This document shows positions 36,542-47,508 of a stretch of DNA of 64,000 nucleotides, piece by piece. Positions within the stretch are counted from its first letter, which is position 1. The number at the start of each line of letters is the position of its first letter. The position numbers and the translations under genes were made by a program. Origin of the DNA: Paramecium tetraurelia (Eukaryota; Ciliophora; Oligohymenophorea; Peniculida; Parameciidae); contig NW_001798991.1 in assembly GCF_000165425.1 (NCBI RefSeq), forward strand, positions 124,001 to 188,000, given 5' to 3'. The notes beneath the pieces were generated by a model that worked only from the letters and a program-made list of their open reading frames with translations, made no database searches and was not told the DNA's origin.

Positions 36542-38246
36542 TCATCTTCTGACTAGTTTCATAAATGATGAATATACCATCTAAGAATTCTTTAACTATA
36601 CAAATAGCGACGATGTCTGTAGTTCTTAACGAAAAGCATTCTAATAATTGTGATAATAGTGATTACTTATTTCATAGCCAAAAGACATGTGGCTAATTAA
36701 ACAGGAGTTAAGCATTCTTTCAGTTATTCCCACATTTAATCCACCTTGTTGGCTTCACTCTATATTATTTTTAGTTGAACTTTGATGTTTTAGATAGAAC
36801 TAGAATGTATAGAAATGTAATTTTACTCAGATATTGTATTTCTGACACTTTACAATTTAGATTTCATCTTCTTAACTTTAACAATCTATTCTGGTTTAAT
36901 CTCAGTCTTTTTAAATACATCCTTCATCCAGTCAGTATAATCACTAATATAAGATCTTTAGTACTCAGGTTGTTGAGCAAAGAAGTCTTTATCCTTTTCT
37001 AATGCATAAATAAGATATTTGGTTTATATTGGTAAGCATACTTCAACCATGGAATCAAAGTATTGTCTTGCCGCATCATTTCTTTCTTGACTATTTGAGT
37101 TCGTTCTATATCTCAAGGCATCTAGTACCATTGCTATTTCAAAGTTATCTTTATTTTTGAGTATGCAAGTCTCCAATTTATCAAATAATTATTGTTATTG
37201 ATCCAAAAAAGTTTAAAACTAGATGGATCTAAATTCAATACTTTCTCTTAAAATTTGTTACATATTTCAGTATATTTTGTTTGGGTTCTATTGGATTCTT
37301 TGACTTTGTCCAACTCTTCCTAAAGCTCCTTGACCTTGGTTTCCAATAATTCATAATAAATTTTCTTTCTTGCCCTTGAATTTTTTGCAGATTCCCTATT
37401 CTTGGCCAACTTTTATTGAACAGGATCCATATTACCATCAGGAGTCATTTGACTAGATTATAATTCATTTGAAGAGGCATCGAAATGATCTCTTGAAATT
37501 ATTGGGGACTTTCTTTATAGCTTTTGTTGACTCTTCCTATATGAATAGATTTTGTATTTACGATAATCTGGGCGATGACTTAGAGGCTAAATCAAGTCTC
37601 TATTAGGTCTATTCAACTAACTAAGTAATCTTGTTTGTATATATGCTTTTGGCTTGATTCACATTAAACAAATTCTTATTCTCTTAAATGATGTTGGAGT
37701 TTATTAGTTGTTTGACTTCAGGTTTAAATTTTGAACTTATCTATTCACCCGACTCTAATCTCAATAGCAATTTCTATATACCTATTTTCATTTCGAATTC
37801 ATGAGAGGATTATTAGCTGCTTTTCATTCCACTATCTAGAGAGGGTGCCTTATGTTCTTTTGAGTCTTCCTAAATTATTGGCTGGATGTTCAATCTCTCA
37901 ATTCCAATCTCTTCGAATTGCATCTCGAAATCACCACTCCCCCTAAAAAATACCCCTTTTTGTGTTTAAGGTTCTTAATATTCGTAGATTTGAATTGGAG
38001 CAACCACATCCTCCAATCCAACAGAAGAACGATATTATTCAGCTTACACTATAAATCCTGAATTCTATGCAAAACTCCCTCCTCCATTGGGACCAAAACT
38101 TTGATTGTCTTATTGCAATCTGCCAAAACTAGAGCCCAAACTAATAGGTGTAATTATCAATTACATTACTTGTCATTGAAACTACCCAAACCACTTTAGT
38201 TTTGCTAAGAAATTTCACTTCTATTTTATACAAAGAAATCGCTCAT
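36542..38246 (-). CDS. bZIP transcription factor
   Basis: From ATG 38246 to TGA 36542-36544. A long Ser/Gln/Gly-rich N-terminus of about 300 residues precedes a clear basic region LAKNRESAKNSRARKK. This has the invariant Asn and Arg spaced N-x7-R. A leucine zipper follows directly (ELLETKVKELQEELDKVKE). The C-terminal part of about 180 residues is helical and ends in MVYSSFMKLVRR. It should bind DNA as a dimer and act in the nucleus. The first intron is 29 nt. Near 37610-37660 the frame changes, either through an unusually long intron or across a TTAGTTAG duplication, so the exon structure there is uncertain. Confidence 0.82.
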
Positions 38247-38455
38247 CTTCCAATTATGTTTGTAAATTAATTTAATGAATTCTCACAGAAATCAAGAATT
38301 TATACTTTTTCTATCATTATTCAAACGGTTATGGACAGCTTAGAACTAATATAGAACCATAGAATTAACAAATTTTTTGTTTAAGATTCTAGAAATTACA
38401 AAGTTATGAGTTCTTCTTAATTATGCTTATAAAATGAAATATATATCATCATTAG

Positions 38456-38834
38456 TCATGAAAAAAAAGTAGTTGTTACTTCGACCTCTTTGTTGTTTGA
38501 TGTTTTAATGCTTTCTGTTTTTTAAGTTTTGCTTAATGAATTATTAAAGTCAATAAGATTTTGCAATCTCTCAATTTATTTCTTTTTTTCCTAAAAATGT
38601 ATTTTTCAATATAACTTCTCTTATTTATGCTTTCTATTCTTTATTGAATTTCTTGTGTTTCTCATTTCGTAATTTGATGTATTCCTCTTTTCGTTTTTAT
38701 TTAGCTCCAAACATACCACTCAGATACTCCTTCCTTTCTTTTTCATCAAATACAGCTGCTGTCTTGGTTCTGCTGATCTATTTGAATTAGTTTTTCTTTG
38801 TTGAGAAATTTCTACTCTTGTTTTTCTTCCCCAT
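38456..38834 (-). CDS. NOL12/RRP17-like nucleolar protein
   Basis: One 25-nt intron leaves 117 residues. The basic N-terminus (MGKKNKSRNFSTKKN) leads into AVFDEKERKEYLSGM and then a charged helix (KQKRKEEYIKLRNEKHKKF). The FDE.aR.eyL.G motif followed by a KRK/ER-rich helix is the signature of the Nop25/NOL12 family. This family includes yeast Rrp17, a nuclear 5'-3' exonuclease in pre-60S maturation. The protein is shorter than human NOL12 (213 residues) but keeps the conserved N-terminal half. Family assignment rests on that motif. Confidence 0.75.
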
Positions 38835-39041
38835 ATTAAAAAATAAATTATAAAATAATACTCATTAATATTCAATAAGTCTTGATAAAATAAGCATTAA
38901 ATTTTTATTTTATTAAATGTGCTACTTTGTGGCAGCAATAAGTATTCAACTGATTATTCGTTAAAGAATTAAAAATTCTCAAATCCGAAATCCATTTTAG
39001 ACATTTTACAAAAATCTTCTTTTAAGTTACATAATTACATC

Positions 39042-39501
39042 TCAGAATCGAGGATCTGCGTTTTGCAAATGTTAATTAAAAGTTTCATTAATAATATCCT
39101 GCATTAGTTCATCTAAGAATTTTGATTTTTTATCCCTACTATATCGAGCTAACTAAAAGCATGATCTATAAGATAGCAATTCTCAATTATTTTAGATTAG
39201 AATAAAGATTATCTTCTAAAGATTCGGAATCACAAACACTTTTTTCTTTAGATAAATTCTAGAAATTATTTTAATTGATGAACTCATTTTTAATCATTTT
39301 TTGGGCTTTTGTTTATAATCTATGCTCATCTATTTTCGTATTTTAATGATTTTGGTTTTCGTTTTGCAAAATCTACTTTAGTTATTTTACTTTTAAATAA
39401 TCACATATTATTTGAACCCTATGACGCAATTAATAAATTAAGCATCTAATGATTACAATTCTTTAGTTTATTTAATTAGAATTTAATATAAATTTTATCA
39501 T
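39042..39501 (-). CDS. poorly resolved gene or gene relic
   Basis: Two protein-like stretches lie on the minus strand. The 5' part from ATG 39501 is Gln/Asn/Lys-rich (KIDEHRLQTKAQKMIKNE). The 3' part reads LDELMQDIINETFNQHLQ and ends at TGA 39042-39044. They are in different frames, and I found no intron with normal borders that joins them. Either the exon structure is unusual, there is a frameshift near 39130-39190, or the locus is a pseudogene. No family recognised. Confidence 0.35.
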
Positions 39502-39698
39502 CGATTTTTCAATTATTATGATGTATATTCTCATATACTCAAATTTAAGATTATCTTTTGATAATATTTAAACTTATTTGGTTTCAGAAATAAGAAACCA
39601 TTTAATCTATTTTTTTTTGCTGTTCATGATAAAATGACTCAATAGAATAAAATTACATAGAAGATTAAAAAAAGTAAATAATTATATTGAATTCTATT

Positions 39699-41347
39699 AT
39701 GGAAACAAAAAAACCTATTGCTCTTTTATTAAGTAAGGTTGGCAGGGGAAAAACTTGTTTTTTCAATAAAATATGCACTCAATCCAAAAAAACGCAATTT
39801 GGTGGCTCTTCATGCACGAGGGAGATCTTTTTAAAATGCTCATCCTTTGGAAAAGGATTCTACTTAATGGATACACCAGGATTTGGATGTGATGAAGACA
39901 TAATAACCCATTTATCTGCTTTATTTGTAGCCGCCGAAAGACCCTTGAACGCAATTTTGATTTTAACAAAATTTGATCGATCTTGCGTTATGAAAGAGGA
40001 AATAAATTAAGCCTTATCCATGCTCTCTTAATGTAGAGAAATTATTATTGTTATTGTTACATTTTGGGATGATGTAGAAAAAGAACCATAAGAAAGTTAA
40101 GATAAATTGAAAAGTGACATTGAAGATTAAGTAATGAAACCGCTTAAGCTTAAATCATTTATATGTACAAGTAAGAGCACTACAGGAGATCTCATTTGTT
40201 CTTAATTAGATTAGTTAATTTAAAATAATGTAAAAAGATCAGTATAATTAACTCCATAAGAGTTTTCGTTTTAATTTTCCAAACATACATTGTTTTCTAT
40301 ATAGGATGAATTGGAAACACATAAATTAAAATAAGCCTTTTAGAATAAATGCGAAGTAGTGTTAAAATTTATACAATAATAACCAGATAATTCAGAAAAA
40401 ACATCTGATTTGATGCATGAGATAATACTACTAATTAAAAAAGAAGCCCACAAGACTGTTATGGAATTTACCAATTAAAATAGAGATAAGTTTGAAGAAT
40501 TAGTTGAAAAATTTGGAATTTGCGAATATACATATTTAGCCCACACTAAATTAAAAGCAGAAATAATGGGGACTCTAGAATAAGTCAAATAAATAGCAAT
40601 GTTAAAGATGTAAACTTACTAATTCCATTGTTATAATTTTATCAAAAAATGCCCTAATTGCGGTTTAATTTGGTATAAAGTTTCAGGTTGCGATGGTGTA
40701 ACATCATGTGGAAAAATATTACCAGAAAAAGACGAGCCAAAACACACACCTAAGCCAAAAAGATATCAAGTAATTTTTAATGGTTATGATTTGGAAATCA
40801 TTGAAAATATTTAAATTAACAATCAATCTAAAATTAATGATCTAACTATTATTAATGAACAATCTAATAATAATGATTAAAACTAAGGTCTTTTAGATGG
40901 CTAATCTAATGGTTTATTAGGATGTGGTATTGAATTTAATTGGAAAGAGACAGATAGTCTTACTGAATAAGAAATAATAGACTTAAGAGATACAGGATAT
41001 TTAGATATGTTGTGCATGGTTTAAGACAAAGATAGCAAGGACATAGAAAATGAGAAAAGGTATTTACAAAAAATTGAAGAATAATAAATGAGAGTTAGAG
41101 AATCTTTAAACAGACAAATTGAAGCAGAGAATAATAATTTTGAGTAAATATTTCAGTAAATATTAATTATATAAATAGGCAAAAGGAAAAAGCAAGTTAA
41201 AATGAATAATTCAATGAAGAAAGAAAAAATTCAGATTAATAAATTGCGATATCCTATATTTAATAGGAAAATAATTAAACTTCATTTAAAGACGATGCTA
41301 AAATTTAAAACGATTCATGCTCTATTTCAACTTGCAACATAAGCTGA
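39699..41347 (+). CDS. AIG1/GIMAP-like GTPase with zinc-ribbon-like motif (first of pair)
   Basis: One 23-nt intron near 41157 leaves 541 residues. The GTPase domain is N-terminal. Its P-loop is SKVGRGKTCFF (first Gly of the Walker A replaced by Ser), G3 is MDTPGFG and G4 is LTKFD, followed by RSCVMKEE. About residues 300-350 contain CPNCGLIWYKVSGC then TSCG, a cysteine cluster resembling the last part of a RING/IBR zinc site. The C-terminal 150 residues are Gln/Asn/Glu-rich and probably coiled. AIG1/GIMAP proteins are septin-like GTPases linked to immunity and organelle membranes in animals and plants; ciliates have many but their roles are largely unknown. The gene lies 89 bp before a second GTPase gene on the same strand. 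Confidence 0.8.
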
Positions 41348-41435
41348 TGAGGATTTTTATTTGCATAAAAAAGTAGAATATAATTTTATAAATATCTTAA
41401 GAATATATTTATTATTATTTTTGTTATTTTAATTA

Positions 41436-43310
41436 ATGGGCCAACTTTAAGATATTCAAAAAGTGTTTGGAAGATAAGAACAAGAATAACAGTGTTTAAT
41501 GGTTTTATGTTTTCTAAAACAAAGTTAATATGATGAGTTGGAACTCTAATATTACAAATTCAAATAAAATTTAAATTTATTTCCCTCAATCGTAATGAGT
41601 CCCTTTAAAATTTTTATCAATAATGGAGAAATTTTCTAAAACTCTAAAGAATTTTTAGACTATATTTAATGTGTAAATTTGGAAGGAGATTTGAAAAGAA
41701 TTGTAATTTTTATGGATGGATGTTTGTAACAATCATTTATTAATGACTATTAAAAAATATATTTAAACGAAACTTACAATGAGATCTTTGAAATAGTTGT
41801 ATTTGATGATAAGATTACTGCTAGTTAGAATGATTACCCTTTACTCTAAAAATATTGGAAAAACATCACCATTTTTACTGATAAATAACAATGCTTTTTA
41901 AACTTTTTATAAGACTCCAAGGGTTAACAACCATATTTTAATAAATCCCTTTAACTGAAAAGTACTAAAGTTGATGAATAAATAATTGAAAAAGTTGGTA
42001 AACTAATTGAAATCGAGCTTGAAAGGTCAAAAATAAATTAATGTATAAGCGTAAATGAATTAGAAATAGCTTTCACTAGTTTTGTTGATTTTAGGAATTA
42101 ACTTGTTTAAAAATTGTTTATATAGATTCCTAAAACAAAATAAATAAATAATATTATATAGGGAAAATTCAATTATTAAATTATGGAACAAATTAGTAGA
42201 TATACAAATTTGTTTTTTGATTAATTATTTGAATGGATACAAAAATTTTAACAAACTTTTTATTTTTGTTAATATTGTAAGCTGTATAAATATTAATATT
42301 TAGATGGTTTTGTTAGTGCTGCATTTTTTAATGGATATTTCAAAAATAAATCTTGTTAAAATTGTTACCTTTAATAAGCCTCTTTTGATAGCTTAAAAAC
42401 TCTTTATCAATAATAGAGAAGAGGGTTTTCAATTGATCATTGTGTAAAATATCTGAGCTAGAATTAACCCTCCTTTGCTTAAGATAACAGACCAACAATA
42501 TCAAAAGTAGCCAATAATTTTAATCACATTATCCTAATAGGTAAAACTGGAGTTGGAAAAACAACTTTGTTCAATTTATTATGCGATGGAAAAGTTAACA
42601 GACTCAATGATCCAACCAAAAAATCAACCATAAAAAGGTGTCTAAATAGTAGTCTCACAATTCAGGACACTCCTCCATTTGAATTAGAAAATAGAGATTC
42701 AATAGAAAATAGTGAAAACGCTAAATAAACGTTTTCAACTATTCTAGCATAAACATAAATATCCTAAATATTCATAGTTGTTAAATATGACAGGATTCCA
42801 GTAATGAAGCAAAGTGCGTTTGGTTGCATTAAATTTTTATATCCTTTTAGAGATAAAATATCAATAATAATTTTTAATGATGATTAAAATGAAGTAGTAG
42901 ACAGATAGAATGATTTTGAGAAAATATTTGAAACTAATAAGATTTTGATATGTAACCTTAGATTTCAGCCAGGTACACTAAGCGAAGAAATATAAAATCA
43001 TTTATATAGTATAAGAGCATAGCCAGAATACTTAAACCTAGTAAATACAGATTTTGATATTAAAAAAAAGAAGAAAGAATAGAAGGTTTTTTTAAAAAAT
43101 TTGGAAAAAATTAACAATAAAATGAACGAAGATGATATTCAAAAATTAAATTAAGAAAATAAAGACATATCTAAAAAACTTGAATAACTAAATAAAGAAT
43201 AATTAGAATTGATAAAGAAATTAAATTCGAATTAATAAAAAATTTAGGATATCTACAGCGGTATGGTATAGAAATAAAATAACGCAATTTCATTAATAAA
43301 GCTTGATTGA
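41436..43310 (+). CDS. AIG1-like GTPase with long N-terminal domain (second of pair)
   Basis: Intronless, 625 codons. The first 350 residues form a separate region with no P-loop. It ends in two Cys pairs (FCQYCKLYKYQY and, 25 residues later, NKSCQNCY) that could bind zinc. The GTPase domain follows: Walker A LIGKTGVGKTT, G3 IQDTPPFE and a degenerate G4 VVKYD. The sequence after G4 (DRIPVMKQSAFGC) is clearly related to DRSCVMKEE in the preceding gene, so the two domains are homologous. A Lys/Glu-rich coiled coil of about 70 residues ends the protein. Loss of the [NT]KxD Asn/Thr suggests altered nucleotide specificity. The N-terminal domain is not recognised. Confidence 0.78.
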
Positions 43311-43798
43311 ATGTTATTATATATAATAATTTATGCTTTATAAAAGTATAGTTCTTGCTATTTGAGTTTATCAATTCTAAGTTCTTTGACTAATAAGATA
43401 AAGAAGTTTATCAATAATATGATTCAGCATTACCCATTTTTTCACAATACGCATCTAATTTACAAAAATGTAAGGAAATTTGTTGTATTAATCTTTTCTA
43501 AACTTAAGATGATAACTAAAACAATCATGATATCTAAAATACAATTATAATCATAAAATGCCATGGAACTGTAAAATTTATATATTTAATAAAAATTATA
43601 AAGTTCTGTTAAACTGAGTAAATTGAAGTTTTATGTTCAAATTTAAATTATAAATTAAATGAAATTTATTAACAAATAATAAAAGTACGTCCTATTAGTG
43701 GTCTATTTCATGTGAAACTCAGTATTTTTTGCTTATCTCAAATTTTTAATATAACTAATTTTCAATTATATCTATTTAAGCTTTATATACAATATTAG
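43311..43798. other. intergenic region with protein-like open frame, possible relic
   Basis: From about 43330 to 43520 on the plus strand one frame reads like protein (EFINSKFFDQQDKEVYQQY, then LPIFSQYASNLQKCKE) without an ATG. It runs on, open, into the small gene at 43799. It could be a decayed copy of a GTPase gene end or a missed exon. The remainder is very AT-rich. Confidence 0.3.
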
Positions 43799-43960
43799 AT
43801 GGGGTCTAGTTCCAACTCAAGGTACAATTAAATTGATATGTAGTCAATAAATGTATCAATTAGATTTAATATTTAACCAAGAAAATTATAGATTGAATAT
43901 TTAGAAAAATAAGAATTGAATGAAATTGCAACAAGAAATAGTATTTGTGTAATATTTTGA
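43799..43960 (+). CDS. possible small myristoylated protein, 53 residues
   Basis: ATG 43799 opens a 53-residue frame ending at TGA 43958-43960. It starts MGSSSNSRYNQ, matching the N-myristoylation consensus (Gly2, small residue at position 6). The rest is Asn/Ile/Glu-rich (KLQIEYLEKQELNEIATRN). Coding is uncertain because of the short length and AT-rich surroundings; a GTA intron near 43941 might extend it. Confidence 0.3.
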
Positions 43961-44107
43961 AAAATGATTTTGATTGTAATTAGTAATTATAAAGTAAATT
44001 AAGGACTTCTCATTAAAAAATGATTAAAAGTAGTTGTAAATGATTTATAAGTATATAATAGCATTTATTCCGTATATAATGGAAAATTTGTTGTTTGTAT
44101 TATCATT
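43961..44107. other. AT-rich spacer before tRNA gene
   Basis: No feature seen. Confidence 0.4.
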
Positions 44108-44179
44108 TCCGGTATAGTCTAGTGGTTAGGATATCAGGTTCTCACCCTGGGGACCCGGGTTCAATCCCCGGTATCGGAA
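44108..44179 (+). tRNA. trnE: tRNA-Glu (anticodon CTC)
   Basis: A complete cloverleaf without intron. The acceptor stem TCCGGTA pairs with TATCGGA. The D arm contains TAGTCTAGTGGTTAGGAT (A box). The anticodon arm is CAGG-TTCTCAC-CCTG with anticodon CTC. The T arm is GGGTTCAATCCC (B box) closed by C/G pairs. CCA is not encoded, as usual in eukaryotes. It reads the GAG codon. A T6 run at 44183-44188 and a second T8 run just after are suitable RNA polymerase III terminators. Confidence 0.95.
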
Positions 44180-44182
44180 TAA

Positions 44183-44199
44183 TTTTTTATTTTTTTTAT
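44183..44199 (+). terminator. RNA polymerase III terminator of tRNA-Glu
   Basis: Two runs of T (6 and 8) begin four bases after the tRNA 3' end. Confidence 0.7.
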
Positions 44200-44367
44200 T
44201 TTAGTTTGTTCTTAAAATGCATTATTTTCTTCTGAAAGGTTTTTGAAAATTTATTTTTATGAATTAAAGTTGGAGATAAAAGTTTGAGAAAGATAAATAG
44301 TATCCTAGACATCCTATGGCTCATAAAAATGGTATAGCATTTTTGAATATTTAAAGGTGGTGTTCAT

Positions 44368-45470
44368 ATGAATTAAGAAGACGATACTAAGCTTTTTTAG
44401 ATCGCAGGAGCAATGCTAAAATAAATTGGTTCAAAAATAGCCAAAGGAGATTTCAATTTGGCTACTATTCCAAAACCCATATGTTTAACAGCACCTAAAA
44501 CAGCAAATGAATGCTTAACATTGTATATTGTTTATTATAAACAAAAAGCGATCATGACTATACCCACCTTTATCTTACGGAGGCAGCAAAATGTAAGGAT
44601 CCTCTTTAAAGAATGATAATGGTGGTAACAAATGAAATAGCTTATCTTCATGGAACACATACTTATTTGAGGTCATTGGCACCAATTGATCCTATGATTG
44701 GAGAAACATGCCAAAAAGTAAAGGAAGATGGGACTGCCTTTTATTGCGAGTTTATCAAGGCTGATCCTCCAACAACGTTATATCAAATTTATGGGGATGG
44801 GTGGCAAATCTATGGTTCCGAGGAGGTTTTGGCAGAAATACATCCAACTATAACATAGATTATTGGTAAGAATCTGAAACCAAAATACATAAAATTTGCA
44901 GATGGAAAGCTGTATGAAATAAAAGTGCCTTGGATGATCATCAATGGTTTAATGAAAGGAGATCGAATTTTAAATAAGTTGGATAGTTTCACAGTGAAGT
45001 GTGTGCAAGATAAATTGGTTGCTTAAATAAATTTCAGTTATGTGTATGAAGGGAGTGCTTAGAAGATCAAAAATAAGTTGATGTTCTGGTCGCAACAATA
45101 GAAACCACTTTCAGATTTGGTGGATGTGAAAATAAATAAATTAATTAATGTAATAATATTATTAAAAAGACTGATGACGATGATGAAGATCAAGTGTTCA
45201 CCTTAGCGAAAGGATCAGGATCGTGGTTGTCTCATTTTGAAATGGATGGCGAAGTATTGTGGAGAATAGATGATCCCATCCAGCCATGGAAGGAACCACC
45301 ATACATACTGCCAAGCGACTCATTGTTTAGAGAGGACAAAGCCTTGATGTTGAAGGGAGACGATGAAGCAGCTTAAATGTAATTGTGATGCATTAATAAT
45401 TTACAGTACTCGTAACAAGATTGAAGAGCTTGGATTAAAGGATTAAAATTTAAGAAAAAAGAGGAAGTGA
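44368..45470 (+). CDS. oxysterol-binding-protein-related lipid transfer protein
   Basis: Three introns (26, 20 and 28 nt, two ending in AAG) leave 342 residues. The protein is essentially one ORD domain with no PH domain, as in the short yeast Osh proteins. Visible are LAPIDPMIGETCQ (counterpart of the NPxLGE motif), EFIKADPPTTLYQIYGDGWQ (counterpart of the HHPP region; the His pair is not conserved) and the C-terminal WRIDDPIQPWKEPPYILPSD. It ends with the usual basic helix (TRNKIEELGLKDQNLRKK). The family moves sterols and phosphoinositides between membranes at contact sites. Replacement of the His pair may weaken PI4P binding. It lies 189 bp after the tRNA. Confidence 0.82.
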
Positions 45471-45596
45471 GATATGTGATAAAATGTAAAGTAAGATTAG
45501 TTCTAATCAATAATAAATTTTAATCCTTCTTCTCATATTGTTTTCCAGTTGCTCTTCACATTTGTAATTTTAAATATAAAATAAATTGTAAATAAA

Positions 45597-47462
45597 ATGG
45601 GTAATTGTGTGACCAACAGAACAAAAATATAAACCAATCTTGAGAAACCCCAAAAGTTGTATATTCACTAAGCTTTTGTGAGACAAACACTAACAAACCC
45701 AGAGTATACTATATTATGAAAATTGTTAGATCTCGTAAACAGCTGTTGTTATTTGAAGACAATTTCATCGACATGTTTGATGAAAGTCCTATCTTGGGTT
45801 AGAGCATGTATTGGTTTTTGTTGGGTCTACAAAATAATGAATAGAAGGGCATTGAATATGAAACCATGCTCTAAATATCCGAAGTCTTTATTTTGGGCAA
45901 ATCAGAAAATGAAGTTCTGAGATTACCAAATAGGGTTTCTCTAATTGTATTAATAGTCTCACAATTTGGTAATTTGAATATCTAGGATGCGATCAAATAA
46001 TTTGCCTCCTTGGAAATCACTTATTTATAGACTGCGAAATGTATGCAAGTGTTTGTTAATATGATGTTAAGAAAACAGAATCCCAATGAATAACCTATCA
46101 AAGCATTTGTAGATGCAATTTTCTAGAAAGTTAATGGCAACGTTCCAATCTTGCAGCTAATCAAATTTTTTGATAATTACATGACACAGTTAGAGGAGAT
46201 TGTCGAAGATTATTATTACAACAAATTTCTGGGAGAATAGAAATTATTTCGTAATCCTTAATTGCAACATCCCTCTCACATATTAAATCAAGAATGGATA
46301 GCATTTATGTACTTGAGTTTCATGCACAAAGACAGTAACAAATTGGAACTTCTATACTCCACCAATGTCCACGAGAGGAACTTTGAGTTATTGTCTCATC
46401 TTCTTACTGAATGTTAAACAAGTGTGCTATTCTTAATCTAGTGTGAAGAAGGTAACCGAAAGTATGTTTTTGGAGCATACACTAATTTTGAATGGAAGGA
46501 TGATGCTTAGCCCAATGGCAGCAAAGAAGATTGTGTTTTTCAAATGATCCCTTAATTTAAAGTGTACAAAACAAAAAACGACAAATTCACTAGATCATAG
46601 TATACCTATCTAAATTCAAAGAATTAAGAATTAAAATTAGGAATCGGATTTGGAGGAGAATTAGCAAAGGAATTCAGACTCTTTCTTAATTAAGATATAC
46701 TAAATGTGTAATGTAAAACTCATGATAAAACCTATGAGCCTGGAGAATTAATGCTCTTGAAATAAGCTAAGGTTTCTATTCTAGAGGTTTGGACAATTTA
46801 GTAGATCTAAGGTACTACATAATTTAAGGATCTGATTTATTAAAAGATAGATGAATAGATTGAATTAGAAGAGTTCGAAAATCCACTAGTTCATCTTGAT
46901 GAGGATATCAGTTCTTATAGATCTGGTGATCATCCATCACTTAATGAATCTATCGATTAATTCAAACAGAAGGATTCATGCGATTGGGAAGGAGAGAGTT
47001 AAAATGGATTTGAAGAAGAGATCATTATAAGAGGGGATGGATTTGAAGAAGTGAAGAAAAATGAATAAGGATTTGAAGTCATTCCTTTGAATGAAGCTAG
47101 TGTATATTAATTTTATTATATTTAATGTAGATCAATAAAAAAAGTACCAATGTACAAAACCCAGAAAAGATACCATAACCACCACAACAAGAGGACAATC
47201 AATTTGAAGAGGTTCTGATCAAAACAACCTAATCTATGGATTCATCTGCACTTTAGATGGTGTACAATGTCGTTTCAGGAACCTTTGGACAGGCTGAATC
47301 AGATGATAAGTATTTGTATTATAAATCAAAAGTTGGAATGGGGATAACTCAGATTGGAAAGGCAACGGATCCACCACCGCCAAACAAAGTCGAGTTCAAT
47401 TAAGTAAGGATTTGGCTACAATCACTGAGGATCTCAAGGAATCTACCAATACATAATATTGA
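45597..47462 (+). CDS. TLDc-domain protein, MEAK7/EAK-7-like, with N-myristoylation signal
   Basis: Three introns (26, 29 and 23 nt) leave 595 residues. It begins MGNCVTNRTK, a strong myristoylation and palmitoylation signal. About residues 30-220 form a helical region. The TLDc domain follows: LELLYSTNVHERNFELLSHL, KYVFGAYTNFEW, and LGIGFGGELAKEFRLFLNQD then ILEVWTIQ. The C-terminus of about 150 residues is acidic and disordered, with repeats of GFEE/GFEVI type. Lipid-anchored N-terminus plus TLDc is the arrangement of MEAK7 (TLDC1), a lysosomal mTOR regulator; TLDc proteins also bind V-ATPase. A lysosomal or vacuolar role is inferred. Confidence 0.83.
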
Positions 47463-47508
47463 TTATCTTAAATAATATATATTTAATACTAAAGATTGTT
47501 AAATAAAC

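Noticed and set aside
36336-36545. Minus-strand 69-codon frame after the bZIP stop
   Set aside because: It begins beyond the bZIP TGA in a different frame and has no protein-like features.
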